DNA of 47,858 nt from Methanoculleus chikugoensis (GTDB taxonomy: Archaea > Halobacteriota > Methanomicrobia > Methanomicrobiales > Methanoculleaceae), in NCBI RefSeq assembly GCF_900095385.1, contig NZ_FMID01000033.1, positions 1 through 47,858 on the forward strand. The letters are read 5' to 3'. Position 1 is the stretch's first letter. Each line of letters opens with the position of its first letter. This document shows, piece by piece, positions 16,942 to 25,333 of the stretch. The notes under the pieces were generated by a model. It worked only from the letters and a program-made list of their open reading frames with translations, was not told the origin of the DNA and did no database searches. Made by a program: the position numbers and the translations under genes.

Positions 16942-17097
16942 CGGATACGACTTTCCACCGGCTATCGCCATTCGCTGCCCCCGCCCCCCCTGGTGCGGGG
17001 GAGGAGGCCGAAGGCCGGGTAGAGTGGGGGTACGGGTGTTCCTTCTAAACGGCAAAGACCGGGAGCAGGCCCTCCCCCCCTCCTTCACCCCACCCCT
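16942..17097. repeat. Dispersed TIR-hairpin element, copy B2 (3'-truncated)
   Basis: It starts 36 nt after copy B1 in the same orientation. The left terminal repeat (TTTCCACCGGCTATCGCCA) and first hairpin region are clear, followed by GAGGAGGCCGAAGGCCGGG. The right half is degenerate (CCCTCCCCCCCTCC, then CCCCACCCC), and the right terminal repeat is missing. The next gene starts 29 nt later, so this remnant forms the upstream region of the LOG-like gene. Together with B1 it accounts for most of the 574-nt gap between ileS and 17126. Confidence 0.65.
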
Positions 17098-17125
17098 TTT
17101 ATCCCCTGCCCCCGACCTCTCCCCC

Positions 17126-17608
17126 ATGCAGATCGCAGTCGTCGGGAGGGGAGACTGTTCCGTTGAGGAGTACGAAGCGGCGGAGACCATCGGCTACCTC
17201 ATCGCCGGGAACCGCGAGACCGTCTGCTGCGGCGGCCTCGGCGGGGTGATGGAGGCCGCCTGCAGGGGTGCAAAAGAGGCCGGCGGGACGACCGTGGGCA
17301 TCCTCCCGGACACCGGGGAGGGGAACCCGTATCTCGATATCGTCATCCGCACCGGGATGAGCCACGCCAGGAACGTCGTCCTGGTCAACTCGGCCGACGC
17401 GGTGATCGCCGTCGGGGGAGGCTACGGCACGCTCTCGGAGATTGCCGTCGCGCTCAAGACGGAGAAACCCGTCTTCGGCCTTCTGACCTGGAAGATAGAG
17501 GGGGTGTTTGTCTGCGCCACGCCCGAGGAGGCGGTCATCCTCGCAGTTCGCGCAGCACGCCTGTCCCGGCCGTCTCGTAGCCCCCGAGGTCCCGGAGAAC
17601 TTTCTTGA
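17126..17608 (+). CDS. LOG-like Rossmann nucleotide-binding protein (TIGR00725 type)
   Basis: A 160-residue Rossmann-fold protein. The family motif GGGYGTLSE lies at residues 97-105, and a conserved SHARN segment at 79-83. Related LOG proteins hydrolyse nucleotide 5'-monophosphates, such as cytokinin riboside monophosphates, but the TIGR00725 subgroup has no firm function. The C-terminus (ARLSRPSRSPRGPGELS) is basic and low-complexity and overlaps the 3' end of the convergent moeA gene by 74 nt. The start is the ATG at 17126 because MQIAVVG begins the first beta strand. The region upstream is repeat B2. Confidence 0.85.
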   Translation: MQIAVVGRGDCSVEEYEAAETIGYLIAGNRETVCCGGLGGVMEAACRGAKEAGGTTVGILPDTGEGNPYLDIVIRTGMSHARNVVLVNSADAVIAVGGGYGTLSEIAVALKTEKPVFGLLTWKIEGVFVCATPEEAVILAVRAARLSRPSRSPRGPGELS

Positions 17609-19406
17609 ACGCATCCGAGGAGACGGTCTCGATGAGGGCCGCGATCCGCGGGTCGTCGAGCATCTCGCGGTGCATAGCGAGCTCGTAGCGCTCCGTCGCC
17701 ACCGGGACGAACGCGAGATCGAGGGCTTTTGCGGCGCTGTAGACCCCCGTTCCCGCGTCGACCTCGCCGGTCCGGACGGCAAGCGCCACCGCAAGGTGTG
17801 TCGTCACCTCGCGTTCGTAGCCGGGGATGAGGCCTGGGTCGATGCCGCGCTCCGCCAGGTGGTGGTCGAGCAGTATCCTTGTCCCCGACCCCCTCTGCCG
17901 GTTGACGAACGTCCGGCCGGGCAGGTCCTCAAACCCGATGCCGTCGCGGGAGATGACGCCCTGCTGGCGCTCCGCGACGCAGAGGAGGACGAGGTCGGCG
18001 CCCGGCAGGTAGCGCTCCAGGTAATGGGTGTTGTAGGTGCCGTCGGGGGCGAGGAGGTGCATCGGGGCCGCGTGGCACTCCTGCTTCTTCAGTGCAATCA
18101 CCCCGCCCATGCTCCCCACATGGGTGGAGTGAACGTCGACGCCGCGCGGCCGCACCAGGTCGGCCAGGTGGTCGAGGGCGGGGTCGTGGCTGCCGGTGAC
18201 GAGCACCGCCTCCTCCGCCTCCGCGCGGGGGACGGTGAGGCAGACGTCCACGCTCTCCCCCGCCTCGGCCCCCTCCTTCTGCGACGGGATCTGCATGTAG
18301 CCGTTCGCCCGCACCGCGCTCATCTGGACGCCCGCGCCCCGCGACTGGGGCACCGCCACCCACCGGTCGCCGATCCTTCCTGCCGAGAGGAGGACGAACT
18401 CGTCGGTCCCGATATCGGAGTGGAGGCTTGTGGTCAGCCGGGCGGCGACACGCTCGGGCTCGCGGACGAAGAGGCCGTAGCGGGCGACGAGCGGCATCAC
18501 GATCTCGCGGAGCACCGTCGCCGCCGCAAGAGGATAGCCCGGGAGCCCGATCACCGGCTTTCCCTCGATTCTGCCGATGATCACCGGCTTTCCGGGTTTA
18601 ATGGCGACCCCGTGCGCCAGCACCTCGCCGAGGTCGCGGATGATGTCGGCGGTGTAGTCCCGCGTCCCGGCGGAAGACCCCGCCGAGACGAACAGGATCT
18701 CGTTCTCCGCGACGCCGCGCCGGACCGCCTCCCGGATCATCTCGTAGTCGTCCGGGACGATTCCGTAGCGGTGCGCCTCCACGCCCGCCTCCGCGAGGAC
18801 GGACGCGGCCATCAGGGTGTTGCTCTCCACCACCTTCCCGGGCGGAGGCATCTCGCCCGCCGGCACGAGTTCGCTCCCGGTGGGGATCAGGCCCGCCCGG
18901 AGATTTATGACCGCAACCTCCGTGACGCCGTAGTTTGCGAGCGCCCCGAGGTCGTGGGGCCGTATCCGGTGCCCCCTCGGGAGGATCATCTCCGACTCGC
19001 CGATGTCCTCGCCGACCGGTCGGATGTGCTGCCAGGGGCTGACCGGCTTTCGGACGGTGTAGGTCTCGCCGTCAGGCTTCGACCCGACCCAGACGTCCTC
19101 GATCATGATCACCGCGTCGTAGCCGGGCGGGACGATGTTCCCCGTGTTGACCCGCGCCGCGTCCGGGAGGGTCACCGGGTTTTGCTCGCTCGCGCCGACG
19201 GTGTCGGCGCTTCTCACCGCAATCCCGTCCATCGCCGAGAGATGGATGGCGGGAACCGAGAACCGGGCGAATATCGGCTCCGCGGTGATCCTCCCCACCG
19301 CATCGATCGTCACCGGGATGCGGGCGATCCCCGGAACCGCCGAAAAAGAGGATTCTACAAGCGCCCGCGCCTCCGCGAGCGATATCACCGAGAGGTAACG
19401 TTTCAC
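17535..19406 (-). CDS. MoeA-type molybdopterin molybdenumtransferase with C-terminal periplasmic-binding-like domain
   Basis: A 623-residue MoeA paralogue. Residues 1-400 carry the MoeA domains: substrate-entry phrases such as VPAIHLSAMDGIAVRS, the MoCF-binding segment VSAGSSAGTRDYTADII and the GLPGYPLAA motif. Residues about 415-620 form a PBP/LysR-substrate-like domain (THVGSMGGVIALKK, GSGTRILLDHHL) common in archaeal MoeA proteins, which may bind the oxyanion. It inserts Mo or W into molybdopterin. The GTG at 19406 overlaps the stop of the upstream moeA copy (GTGA), so the two are coupled; GTG at 19409 is an alternative. Formylmethanofuran and formate dehydrogenases are the expected users of the cofactor. 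Confidence 0.92.
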   Translation of the reverse strand: MKRYLSVISLAEARALVESSFSAVPGIARIPVTIDAVGRITAEPIFARFSVPAIHLSAMDGIAVRSADTVGASEQNPVTLPDAARVNTGNIVPPGYDAVIMIEDVWVGSKPDGETYTVRKPVSPWQHIRPVGEDIGESEMILPRGHRIRPHDLGALANYGVTEVAVINLRAGLIPTGSELVPAGEMPPPGKVVESNTLMAASVLAEAGVEAHRYGIVPDDYEMIREAVRRGVAENEILFVSAGSSAGTRDYTADIIRDLGEVLAHGVAIKPGKPVIIGRIEGKPVIGLPGYPLAAATVLREIVMPLVARYGLFVREPERVAARLTTSLHSDIGTDEFVLLSAGRIGDRWVAVPQSRGAGVQMSAVRANGYMQIPSQKEGAEAGESVDVCLTVPRAEAEEAVLVTGSHDPALDHLADLVRPRGVDVHSTHVGSMGGVIALKKQECHAAPMHLLAPDGTYNTHYLERYLPGADLVLLCVAERQQGVISRDGIGFEDLPGRTFVNRQRGSGTRILLDHHLAERGIDPGLIPGYEREVTTHLAVALAVRTGEVDAGTGVYSAAKALDLAFVPVATERYELAMHREMLDDPRIAALIETVSSDAFKKVLRDLGGYETAGTGVLRELRG

Positions 19407-20605
19407 CACAGGATCACCTCGACCTCTTCGTCGACCTCGAACCCCTCGCTCGATGCCGGGATCCGCACCAGCCCCTCGCTCTGCACCAGGGTGTTGAGGA
19501 GTCCCGACTTCCCGAAGACCGGTGTCGCCTCCCCGTTGCTGAGGCTGACCCGGACGTAGTCCTCCCGCCCGCGGGTGGAGGGGATGTTCTGGGTCAGCCG
19601 TGCGCGGACGGTTCGCCGGGAGACGGCGGTCTGCCGCATCGCCGCGAGGAGATGGTCGACGACGGCGACGAGCACGACGAAGGTCGAGGCCGGGTGCCCC
19701 GGGAGCCCGATGACCGGTTTGCCCCGTGCCGTCCCGATGATGGTGGGTTTTCCGGGTGCAAGCGCGATCCCGTGCACCAGCACCTCGCCGAGTTCCGCGA
19801 CGACCGCGGCGGTGTTGTCCCGCTCGTCCTTCGACGAGCCTCCCGAGACCAGAACCGCGTCGCACCGCTCAAGCGCAGAAGAGACCGCCCGTTTCAGCAC
19901 CGCCCGCTCGTCCCTGACGATCCCGAAGTAGACCGGATGGCAGCCCCGTTCGGTCACGAAGGCGCCGGCGAGGTAGGAGTTCGCGTCCCGCACCTCGCCC
20001 GGCCCGGGGGTCTCGACGACGGGGACGAGTTCGTTCCCCGTTGAGATGATCCCGATCTTCGGCACCTGCACCACGCTGACCCGGTCGGCGCCGATCGCCG
20101 CGGCAACGCCGATCTCGCGGGGGGTCAGCACGCGCCCCCGTTCCAGAGCCGCCTTCCCCGCCCTGAAGTCTTCGCCGCAGAAGACCACGTTCTCCCCGGG
20201 CGCCACCGGGCGGTGGACCAGGATATCGTCCCCGATCTGCTCGGCGTGCTCGATCATCACCACCGCGTCCGCGCCTGCGGGAAGAGCGCCGCCGGTGGGG
20301 ACGTAGCGGCACGATCCGGGGGAGATGCTCCCGGCATCCGCGCTTCCCATCCCGACCCGGCCCCGGCACTGGAGCATCGCCGGGATGGCCTCGGACGCCC
20401 CGGTGGTCTCGGTCGCGGCGACCGCGTAACCGTCGACCGTCGAGCGGTCGAACCCCGGGATGTCGATATCGGCATGGACATCCTTCGCGAGGACCCGGTG
20501 TAGGGCGTCTTCGAGCGGGACGTCCTCGTATCCAAGCGGCGGCGCGATCCTCCGCACCGCCTCCACGGCCTCGGCGACGGATACGACCTCGAGAAAAAGG
20601 CTCAT
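19403..20605 (-). CDS. moeA: Molybdopterin molybdenumtransferase MoeA
   Basis: A 400-residue standard-length MoeA. Diagnostic phrases are IPGFDRSTVDGYAV near residues 50-62, YVPTGGALPAGADAVVMIE near 100-120, IISTGNELV near 195, the MoCF segment LVSGGSSKDERDN near 255 and GLPGHPAS near 300. It ligates molybdate or tungstate into adenylylated molybdopterin. Its ATG overlaps the end of a 60-residue cysteine protein by 4 nt, and its stop overlaps the second moeA. All three genes thus form one tightly coupled unit. The pair may split Mo and W handling, or one may be a regulator; the sequence does not decide. Confidence 0.95.
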   Translation of the reverse strand: MSLFLEVVSVAEAVEAVRRIAPPLGYEDVPLEDALHRVLAKDVHADIDIPGFDRSTVDGYAVAATETTGASEAIPAMLQCRGRVGMGSADAGSISPGSCRYVPTGGALPAGADAVVMIEHAEQIGDDILVHRPVAPGENVVFCGEDFRAGKAALERGRVLTPREIGVAAAIGADRVSVVQVPKIGIISTGNELVPVVETPGPGEVRDANSYLAGAFVTERGCHPVYFGIVRDERAVLKRAVSSALERCDAVLVSGGSSKDERDNTAAVVAELGEVLVHGIALAPGKPTIIGTARGKPVIGLPGHPASTFVVLVAVVDHLLAAMRQTAVSRRTVRARLTQNIPSTRGREDYVRVSLSNGEATPVFGKSGLLNTLVQSEGLVRIPASSEGFEVDEEVEVILW

Positions 20606-20784
20606 CTGAAGCAGCCCAGCTGACAGTTGCGGATCTTTATTCTCGGTTCGCGCTGGTTGCAGTACCGGGCGATATCCATCTTCGGGATGCTGTACTTCTC
20701 CGATATCTCGAAGGCCTGCGGGCAGGTTATCTCGTCTTCTATTCCGTATGCCTCAAAGGCCTTCCGTATCTTGTCATCGTCCAT
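20602..20784 (-). CDS. Small cysteine-containing protein, HTH-like, first gene of the moeA unit
   Basis: A 60-residue protein with four cysteines (C21, C42, C54, C58), the last two in a CQLGC tail. The middle (QAFEISEKYSIPKMDIARYCNQ) reads like a helix-turn-helix, and the C-terminus is basic. I do not recognise the family. The four cysteines could hold a metal or Fe-S cluster. Together with its position ahead of two moeA genes, this suggests a metal- or redox-responsive partner or regulator of molybdenum cofactor insertion. The start is the ATG at 20784; an upstream in-frame ATG adds 18 residues that overlap the promoter region of the divergent dtdA gene. Confidence 0.7.
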   Translation of the reverse strand: MDDDKIRKAFEAYGIEDEITCPQAFEISEKYSIPKMDIARYCNQREPRIKIRNCQLGCFR

Positions 20785-20878
20785 AGTACCAACATGGTAT
20801 GCCTGAAGGAAGATAGGATTTACTATCGCACCGGTCAAGCACTACCATTTAGCAGCCTCGCGGTCCACATGGTACCCG

Positions 20879-22192
20879 ATGCGGATCGCGCTGATCAATT
20901 CAAAACAGGACACTGCAGGGGTAACCATCAGACACCACCTCGAGACCCTGCTCGCGGCGGGCGGGCGGTGGCCGCTTGCCGAACGGCACGAACTGGCATT
21001 CTGCGAGGTCGCAGGAAGGCTGATCCACCAGGACCGGATCGACGAGGAGGTCGATGCCGATCTCATTCTCTTCATATCCCGGCACGCGAGCGTGCACCCG
21101 ACGCCCGCCCTGACGGTGCACGTCACCGGCAACTACGAGACCGCCGACCTCGGCGGGGAGCCGGGGAGACTCGCTCCGGCAGCTCCCGCGTGGATGCACG
21201 CAATCCTCGGCAACCTCGCTGCCCGCGCCCCGGAGGGCTACCGTGTCTCCTACGAGGTGACGCACCACGGCCCGACGGAACTCTCGACGCCCTCGCTCTT
21301 CGTCGAGATCGGGTCGAGCGCGATCGAATGGGCCGATCCGGCCGCCGGGCGAGCGGTTGCGGAGAGCATCCTCGCCGCGGAGCCGCAGGAGACGATCAAC
21401 CTCCTCGGTTTCGGCGGCACCCACTACGCCGTGCGGCAGACCGGGATCGCCCTCTCCTCCCGGGGAGCCTTCGGACACATCGTCCCGACGCGGCAGATCG
21501 GCGCTATCGATCCCGATCTCCTCCGGGCGATGCAGGAGGCGAGCGGCGCCGTGGCGGCCTACATCGACAGGAAATCGCTCTCGAAGGACGAAGCCGGGCG
21601 GGTCGAGCGGATGCTCGACGATGCCGGGCTCCTCCTCCTCTCCGAGTCGGAGATCCGGGAGGCGTCCGGTCTTGCGTGGACCACCTACCTCCGGGTCAGG
21701 TCTCTCGCCGAAGAGATTGCTCCCGGGTCACGCGTTCGCATCCATGATCTCAAAGGAGAGGGGAATCCCGCTGCGGTCAGGATTGTCCCCGATCTGATTG
21801 AAGAAACGATCAAATCCGACAGACCGGGTTTTCTCAACGGTCTCGACCGGTTGCCCGTAGCCCATCTCTCCTCCGGGTCTGCAGGGGTATTATCGACGTT
21901 TATCGGCTTTGAAAGCGCATCGTCCCGACTCGCAAGAGATATAACTACCCTGTGCGTAAAACTCTTACTTATCTGTGAAAATGCTGTTATCGACGGTGAT
22001 CACCTCGTCCTCCGGAAGGTGCGGTTCGACCCCGAGAAAGCGCGCAGACACGGGGTGCCGAAAGGGCCGCTCTTCGCTATGCTTGCCGGCGGAAAGGCGG
22101 TCGAGTTCGAGGGCCGAAGGATCACACCCGATGCAGTGCAGACAACCAGCGTGAAGCGGATACATATCCCGGGATTGGAGAGATACATATGA
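20879..22192 (+). CDS. dtdA: D-aminoacyl-tRNA deacylase, archaeal type
   Basis: A 437-residue archaeal/plant-type (GEK1-like) D-aminoacyl-tRNA deacylase, which frees D-amino acids wrongly attached to tRNA. It begins with a phosphorylase-like fold ([15 protein letters not shown]). Conserved metal-site phrases follow: [10 protein letters not shown] near residue 60, [21 protein letters not shown] near 125-145 and GFGGTHYA near 178. The length is within the family range. The final stretch (PGLERYI) overlaps the ftsZ start (ATGA), linking translation quality control to the division gene. ATG at 20879 opens the first strand, and the divergent gap to the cysteine protein gene is 94 nt. Confidence 0.93.
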   Translation: MRIALINSKQDTAGVTIRHHLETLLAAGGRWPLAERHELAFCEVAGRLIHQDRIDEEVDADLILFISRHASVHPTPALTVHVTGNYETADLGGEPGRLAPAAPAWMHAILGNLAARAPEGYRVSYEVTHHGPTELSTPSLFVEIGSSAIEWADPAAGRAVAESILAAEPQETINLLGFGGTHYAVRQTGIALSSRGAFGHIVPTRQIGAIDPDLLRAMQEASGAVAAYIDRKSLSKDEAGRVERMLDDAGLLLLSESEIREASGLAWTTYLRVRSLAEEIAPGSRVRIHDLKGEGNPAAVRIVPDLIEETIKSDRPGFLNGLDRLPVAHLSSGSAGVLSTFIGFESASSRLARDITTLCVKLLLICENAVIDGDHLVLRKVRFDPEKARRHGVPKGPLFAMLAGGKAVEFEGRRITPDAVQTTSVKRIHIPGLERYI

Positions 22193-23286
22193 AATCTATC
22201 GTAGAAGAGGCACTTTCACGGGCGCGAGAGGACCAGCGCTTTGCTGAGCCCACGGAGGTCGACAAAGAGCTTGAAGACCTCCTCATGGAACTCCGGACTG
22301 AGATTGCAGTCGTCGGGTGCGGGGGCGGCGGTTCGAACACGGTGACCCGGATGACTGAGGAGGGGATCAACGGGGCGCGGCTGATCGCTCTCAACACCGA
22401 CGCGCAGCACCTGGTCAGAACACGGGCGGATACCCGGATCCTCATCGGGAGACAGAGGACCCGCGGTCTCGGCGCCGGCTCGATCCCCCAGGTCGGCGAA
22501 GAGGCGGCCATCGAGACCGAGGACGAGATCAAGCGGGCCGTCGAGGGGTGCGACATGGTATTCATCACCACCGGGCTTGGGGGCGGTACCGGCACCGGCT
22601 CCGCACCCGTGGTCGCGAAGGCTGCCCGGGAGGAGGGCGCACTGACCATTGCGGTGGTCACCCTGCCGTTCACGGTGGAAGGCGCTATCCGGAGCCAGAA
22701 CGCTGAGGCCGGTCTCGAGCGGCTCCGTGAGGTTGCGGATACCGTCATCGTCGTCCCGAACGACCGGCTGCTCGAGGTCGTGCCCCGGCTTCCGCTCCAC
22801 GCCGCGTTCAAGGTCTCGGACGAGGTGCTGATGCGGGCGGTCAAGGGCATCACCGAGCTCATCACGATGCCTGGTCTCGTGAACCTCGACTTCGCCGATG
22901 TCCGGACGGTCATGGAGCGCGGAGGCGTCGCGATGATCGGGATGGGCGAGAGCGACAGCGAGGACAAAGCCGCCGACTCGGTCAAGAAGGCGCTGCGCTC
23001 CCCGCTACTCGATGTCGACATCTCCGGGGCGACCGCAGCCCTCGTCAACGTGGTCGGCGGCCCCGATATGACCATGTCCGAGGCGGAAGGCGTCATCCAG
23101 GAAGTCTACGACCGCATCGATCCCGACGCCCGCATCATCTGGGGTGCCCAGGTCGACCCCGACATGCAGGGCAAGATGCGGACGCTGCTTGTGGTCACCG
23201 GCGTCCGGTCACCACAAATATATGGGAGAAACGAAAAGAGTATGCCACGCATGATGAAACAGTTTGAGATCGACTTCCTGAAGTGA
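22189..23286 (+). CDS. ftsZ: Cell division protein FtsZ
   Basis: A 365-residue tubulin-like GTPase that polymerises into the division ring. The G-box signature GGGTGTGS is at residues 131-138. VGCGGGGSN is at 42-50, and the T7 loop phrase VNLDFADV lies near 240. An N-terminal extension of about 35 residues precedes the GTPase fold, and the short basic tail ends [14 protein letters not shown]. The gene order ftsZ-secE-spt5 matches FtsZ1 loci of other euryarchaea. It overlaps dtdA by 4 nt, and secE starts 7 nt later. A second ftsZ is likely elsewhere in the genome. Confidence 0.97.
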   Translation: MKSIVEEALSRAREDQRFAEPTEVDKELEDLLMELRTEIAVVGCGGGGSNTVTRMTEEGINGARLIALNTDAQHLVRTRADTRILIGRQRTRGLGAGSIPQVGEEAAIETEDEIKRAVEGCDMVFITTGLGGGTGTGSAPVVAKAAREEGALTIAVVTLPFTVEGAIRSQNAEAGLERLREVADTVIVVPNDRLLEVVPRLPLHAAFKVSDEVLMRAVKGITELITMPGLVNLDFADVRTVMERGGVAMIGMGESDSEDKAADSVKKALRSPLLDVDISGATAALVNVVGGPDMTMSEAEGVIQEVYDRIDPDARIIWGAQVDPDMQGKMRTLLVVTGVRSPQIYGRNEKSMPRMMKQFEIDFLK

Positions 23287-23292
23287 GCCAAG

Positions 23293-23502
23293 ATGATGGA
23301 TTATAAAGAGACGTTGAAGGAAGTAAAGTCGTTCAAGATCGAGGAGGAGCTCTTCAAGAAGTACTGGCGGGTGCTGAAACTGGCACGGACGCCGACCCGC
23401 GACGAGTTCTCCAAGATCGCCATTGTGGCGGCGGCCGGGATCATGCTCATCGGCCTTGTCGGCTTTATCATATACGAGATCATGCTGGTACTGCCCAAAT
23501 GA
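23293..23502 (+). CDS. secE: Protein translocase subunit SecE (Sec61 gamma)
   Basis: A 69-residue single-span protein. An amphipathic N-terminal helix (residues about 8-35, KSFKIEEELFKKYWRVLKLARTP) lies on the membrane face. PTRDEF follows, and a transmembrane helix spans about 42-66. This is the standard archaeal SecE/Sec61 gamma design that clamps SecY. The next gene, spt5, overlaps by 4 nt, an arrangement conserved across archaea and, as secE-nusG, bacteria. Two tandem ATGs start the frame; the first is taken. Confidence 0.95.
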   Translation: MMDYKETLKEVKSFKIEEELFKKYWRVLKLARTPTRDEFSKIAIVAAAGIMLIGLVGFIIYEIMLVLPK

Positions 23503-23981
23503 TGGATATGGTTGAGAGCGCAAACAGGATATACGCGATAAAGACGACCGCAAAGCAGGAGCGGACGGTCGCCGACAACATCGAGAAGGTGACCCGCGAG
23601 CAGAGAGACATCCATGTGGTGGCCGTCATGGTTCCCGAGGAACTGAAAGGCTACGTCCTTGTGGAGAGCCCGGACTCGATCGCCCGGATAGAGCAACTGG
23701 TGGAGTTGATCCCCCATGCGCGCGCGGTAGTACAGGGTTCGACGGCTCTCTCCGAGGTGGAGCATTTTCTGGTGCCGAAACCGGTGGTCAGCGGCATCAC
23801 CGAGGGCACCATCGTCGAGGTCATCGCCGGCCCGTTCAAGGGCGAGAAGGCGGTCGTCAAGCGTATCGATACCGGAAAAGAAGAGATTACGGTCGAACTC
23901 TACGAGAGTATGGTTCCGATCCCGATTACGGTCCGCGGCGACTCCGTTCGCGTCGTGGAGCGATCGGAAGACGCTTTCTGA
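23499..23981 (+). CDS. spt5: Transcription elongation factor Spt5 (NusG homologue)
   Basis: A 160-residue archaeal Spt5: an NGN domain (about residues 10-90, IYAIKTTAKQERTVADNI) that clamps RNA polymerase, and a KOW domain (about 105-150) with the phrase VEVIAGPFKGEKAVVKRID. It works with Spt4 as a processivity factor and may link transcription to ribosomes. Translation can begin at 23499 (overlapping the secE stop) or at the in-frame ATG at 23505; the overlap start is used. A T6 run at 24002-24007 marks the end of the transcript. Confidence 0.95.
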   Translation: MMDMVESANRIYAIKTTAKQERTVADNIEKVTREQRDIHVVAVMVPEELKGYVLVESPDSIARIEQLVELIPHARAVVQGSTALSEVEHFLVPKPVVSGITEGTIVEVIAGPFKGEKAVVKRIDTGKEEITVELYESMVPIPITVRGDSVRVVERSEDAF

Positions 23982-24001
23982 AGAATACAACGCTCATCAT
24001 C

Positions 24002-24007
24002 TTTTTT
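24002..24007 (+). terminator. T-run terminator after spt5
   Basis: Six T residues 20 nt after the spt5 stop. It separates the dtdA-ftsZ-secE-spt5 unit from the ribosomal protein operon, which has its own promoter. Confidence 0.5.
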
Positions 24008-24085
24008 CCCGTCGCGTCTCGCTATACCGGGGGTGCTGCATCCCGTGCGGTCGGACGGTACGCATGCGTGCGCTGCCCGGGTACT

Positions 24086-24096
24086 GTACTTTAAAT
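24086..24096 (+). promoter_or_regulatory. TATA box of the rpl11-rpl1-rpl10-rpl12 operon
   Basis: ACTTTAAATCC is a TATA-like box that would start transcription near 24115. That leaves a leader of about 50 nt carrying the hairpin at 24129-24147. Confidence 0.45.
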
Positions 24097-24128
24097 CCTC
24101 TCACGTAGACCTTAGGTAACCCAGGCAA

Positions 24129-24147
24129 CTATTCCCCTGAGGAATAG
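24129..24147 (+). promoter_or_regulatory. Leader hairpin upstream of rpl11
   Basis: A perfect 7-bp stem, CTATTCC (24129-24135) with GGAATAG (24141-24147), around the loop CCTGA. The ribosome-binding site GGTGAA follows 5 nt later, and the ATG is at 24164. Its position suits feedback control by a ribosomal protein such as L1, but the L1 target motif was not recognisable here. Confidence 0.4.
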
Positions 24148-24163
24148 TAGCTGGTGAACTTGT

Positions 24164-24640
24164 ATGGCAGAAACGGTCGAGGTATTGGTACCCGGCGGCA
24201 AGGCAACAGCAGGCCCGCCTCTGGGGCCCGCGCTCGGACCTCTCGGTATCAACGTGAAGGCTGTCGTCGACGAGATCAACAAGAAAACAGCTGAATTCAA
24301 CGGCATGCAGGTGCCGGTGACGGTTACGGTCGACGATAAGAAGAACTTCACGATTGAGGTGGGCATCCCGCCCACGACGGCGCTCGTCATGAAAGAGGCC
24401 GGTATCGCGAAAGGTTCGGCAGAACCGGGTACTCAGGTGGCAGGCAATCTGCCGCTGGAGGCCGCCGTCCGTATTGCCCGTATGAAGCTTGATGGCATGC
24501 TCTCGTACGATCTGAAGTCCGCGGTCAAAGAGGTCGTTGGAACGTGCGTCAGTGTTGGTGTCACCATCGAGGGGAGAAAACCCCGCGAGATGATCCGGGC
24601 CATCAATGACGGGGAGTACGACGGCGTACTCGTCGCATAG
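24164..24640 (+). CDS. rpl11: Large ribosomal subunit protein L11
   Basis: A 158-residue L11. It opens with [29 protein letters not shown], the proline/glycine-rich motif that is universal in L11. The RNA-binding C-terminal domain (residues about 70-150) ends with [18 protein letters not shown]11 binds the GTPase-associated centre of 23S rRNA with L10/L12. First gene of the classic archaeal L11-L1-L10-L12 operon; L1 follows after 51 nt. Confidence 0.97.
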   Translation: MAETVEVLVPGGKATAGPPLGPALGPLGINVKAVVDEINKKTAEFNGMQVPVTVTVDDKKNFTIEVGIPPTTALVMKEAGIAKGSAEPGTQVAGNLPLEAAVRIARMKLDGMLSYDLKSAVKEVVGTCVSVGVTIEGRKPREMIRAINDGEYDGVLVA

Positions 24641-24691
24641 ATGTCAGACAACCATAGAAGATCGTGAGGTCGTGTACTATGGAGGCAAAGG

Positions 24692-25333
24692 ATGGTTGAT
24701 AAAACCAGTATACAGGCAGCCGTTGTAACGGCACTGGAGAAGGCTCCGGAACGGAAGTTCAAGGAGAGCGTGGATATCACCGTCAACCTCAGGAATATCG
24801 ACATGTCCCAGCCCAAGAATCGTATTGATGAGACGATTCACCTCCCGCACGGTTTTGACAACGTCAAGATCGCAGTTCTCGGGAAGGGCGATATCACCAC
24901 ACAGGCAAAAGAGGTGAACGTGGACCTCATCATCGGACCTGAGGAGATCGAGCGGCTCGGGGGAGAGCCCCGCGAAGCGCGCAAGGTGGCGGATGAGTAC
25001 CGGTTCTTCCTTGCCGAGACGGCAATGATGCCGCTCGTCGGTCGATATCTCGGTGTCAGGCTCGGTCCGCGCGGACGGATGCCGATGCCGGTTCCGCAGG
25101 GAATGGATATCCGGCCCATCGTTCAGCGTCTTCGGAGCTCCGTGAAGGTCCGGACGAAGGACAAGAAGGTCTTCCACGCGAAGGTCGGAACCTCCGGGAT
25201 GGACTCCGAGCAGATCGCCGAGAACATCGATACGGTTCTGCGGCGGGTCGAGTCTGTCCTTGAGAGCGGGGCGATGAACATCCACTCGGTCTACGTGAAG
25301 ACGACCATGGGGCCGGCAGTGAGGGTGATCTGA
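24692..25333 (+). CDS. rpl1: Large ribosomal subunit protein L1
   Basis: A 213-residue L1, typical for archaea. Core phrases include RKFKESVDITVNLRNIDM near residue 20, VLGKGDITTQAKEV near 60 and LGPRGRMPMPVP near 125. L1 forms the mobile stalk on the E site and in methanogens often represses its own mRNA. The start ATG follows GGAGGCAAAGG. L10 begins within the stop codon of L1 (TGATG), so translation is coupled. Confidence 0.97.
   Translation: MVDKTSIQAAVVTALEKAPERKFKESVDITVNLRNIDMSQPKNRIDETIHLPHGFDNVKIAVLGKGDITTQAKEVNVDLIIGPEEIERLGGEPREARKVADEYRFFLAETAMMPLVGRYLGVRLGPRGRMPMPVPQGMDIRPIVQRLRSSVKVRTKDKKVFHAKVGTSGMDSEQIAENIDTVLRRVESVLESGAMNIHSVYVKTTMGPAVRVI

Noticed and set aside
14518-17022. 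An 834-codon open frame opposite ileS
   Set aside because: It lies across a gene with intact HIGH and KMSKS motifs. The frame is a composition artefact and also runs through the repeat elements.
16552-17190. An N-terminal extension of about 213 codons on ileS
   Set aside because: It reads through two repeat elements and the LOG-like gene start. The GTG at 16551 has a ribosome-binding site and gives the family length.
24641-24691. A possible L1 autoregulatory site (GATC-GTGA-GGTC) just before rpl1
   Set aside because: The stem is only 4 bp with a G-T pair and does not match a recognisable L1 target; too weak to annotate.
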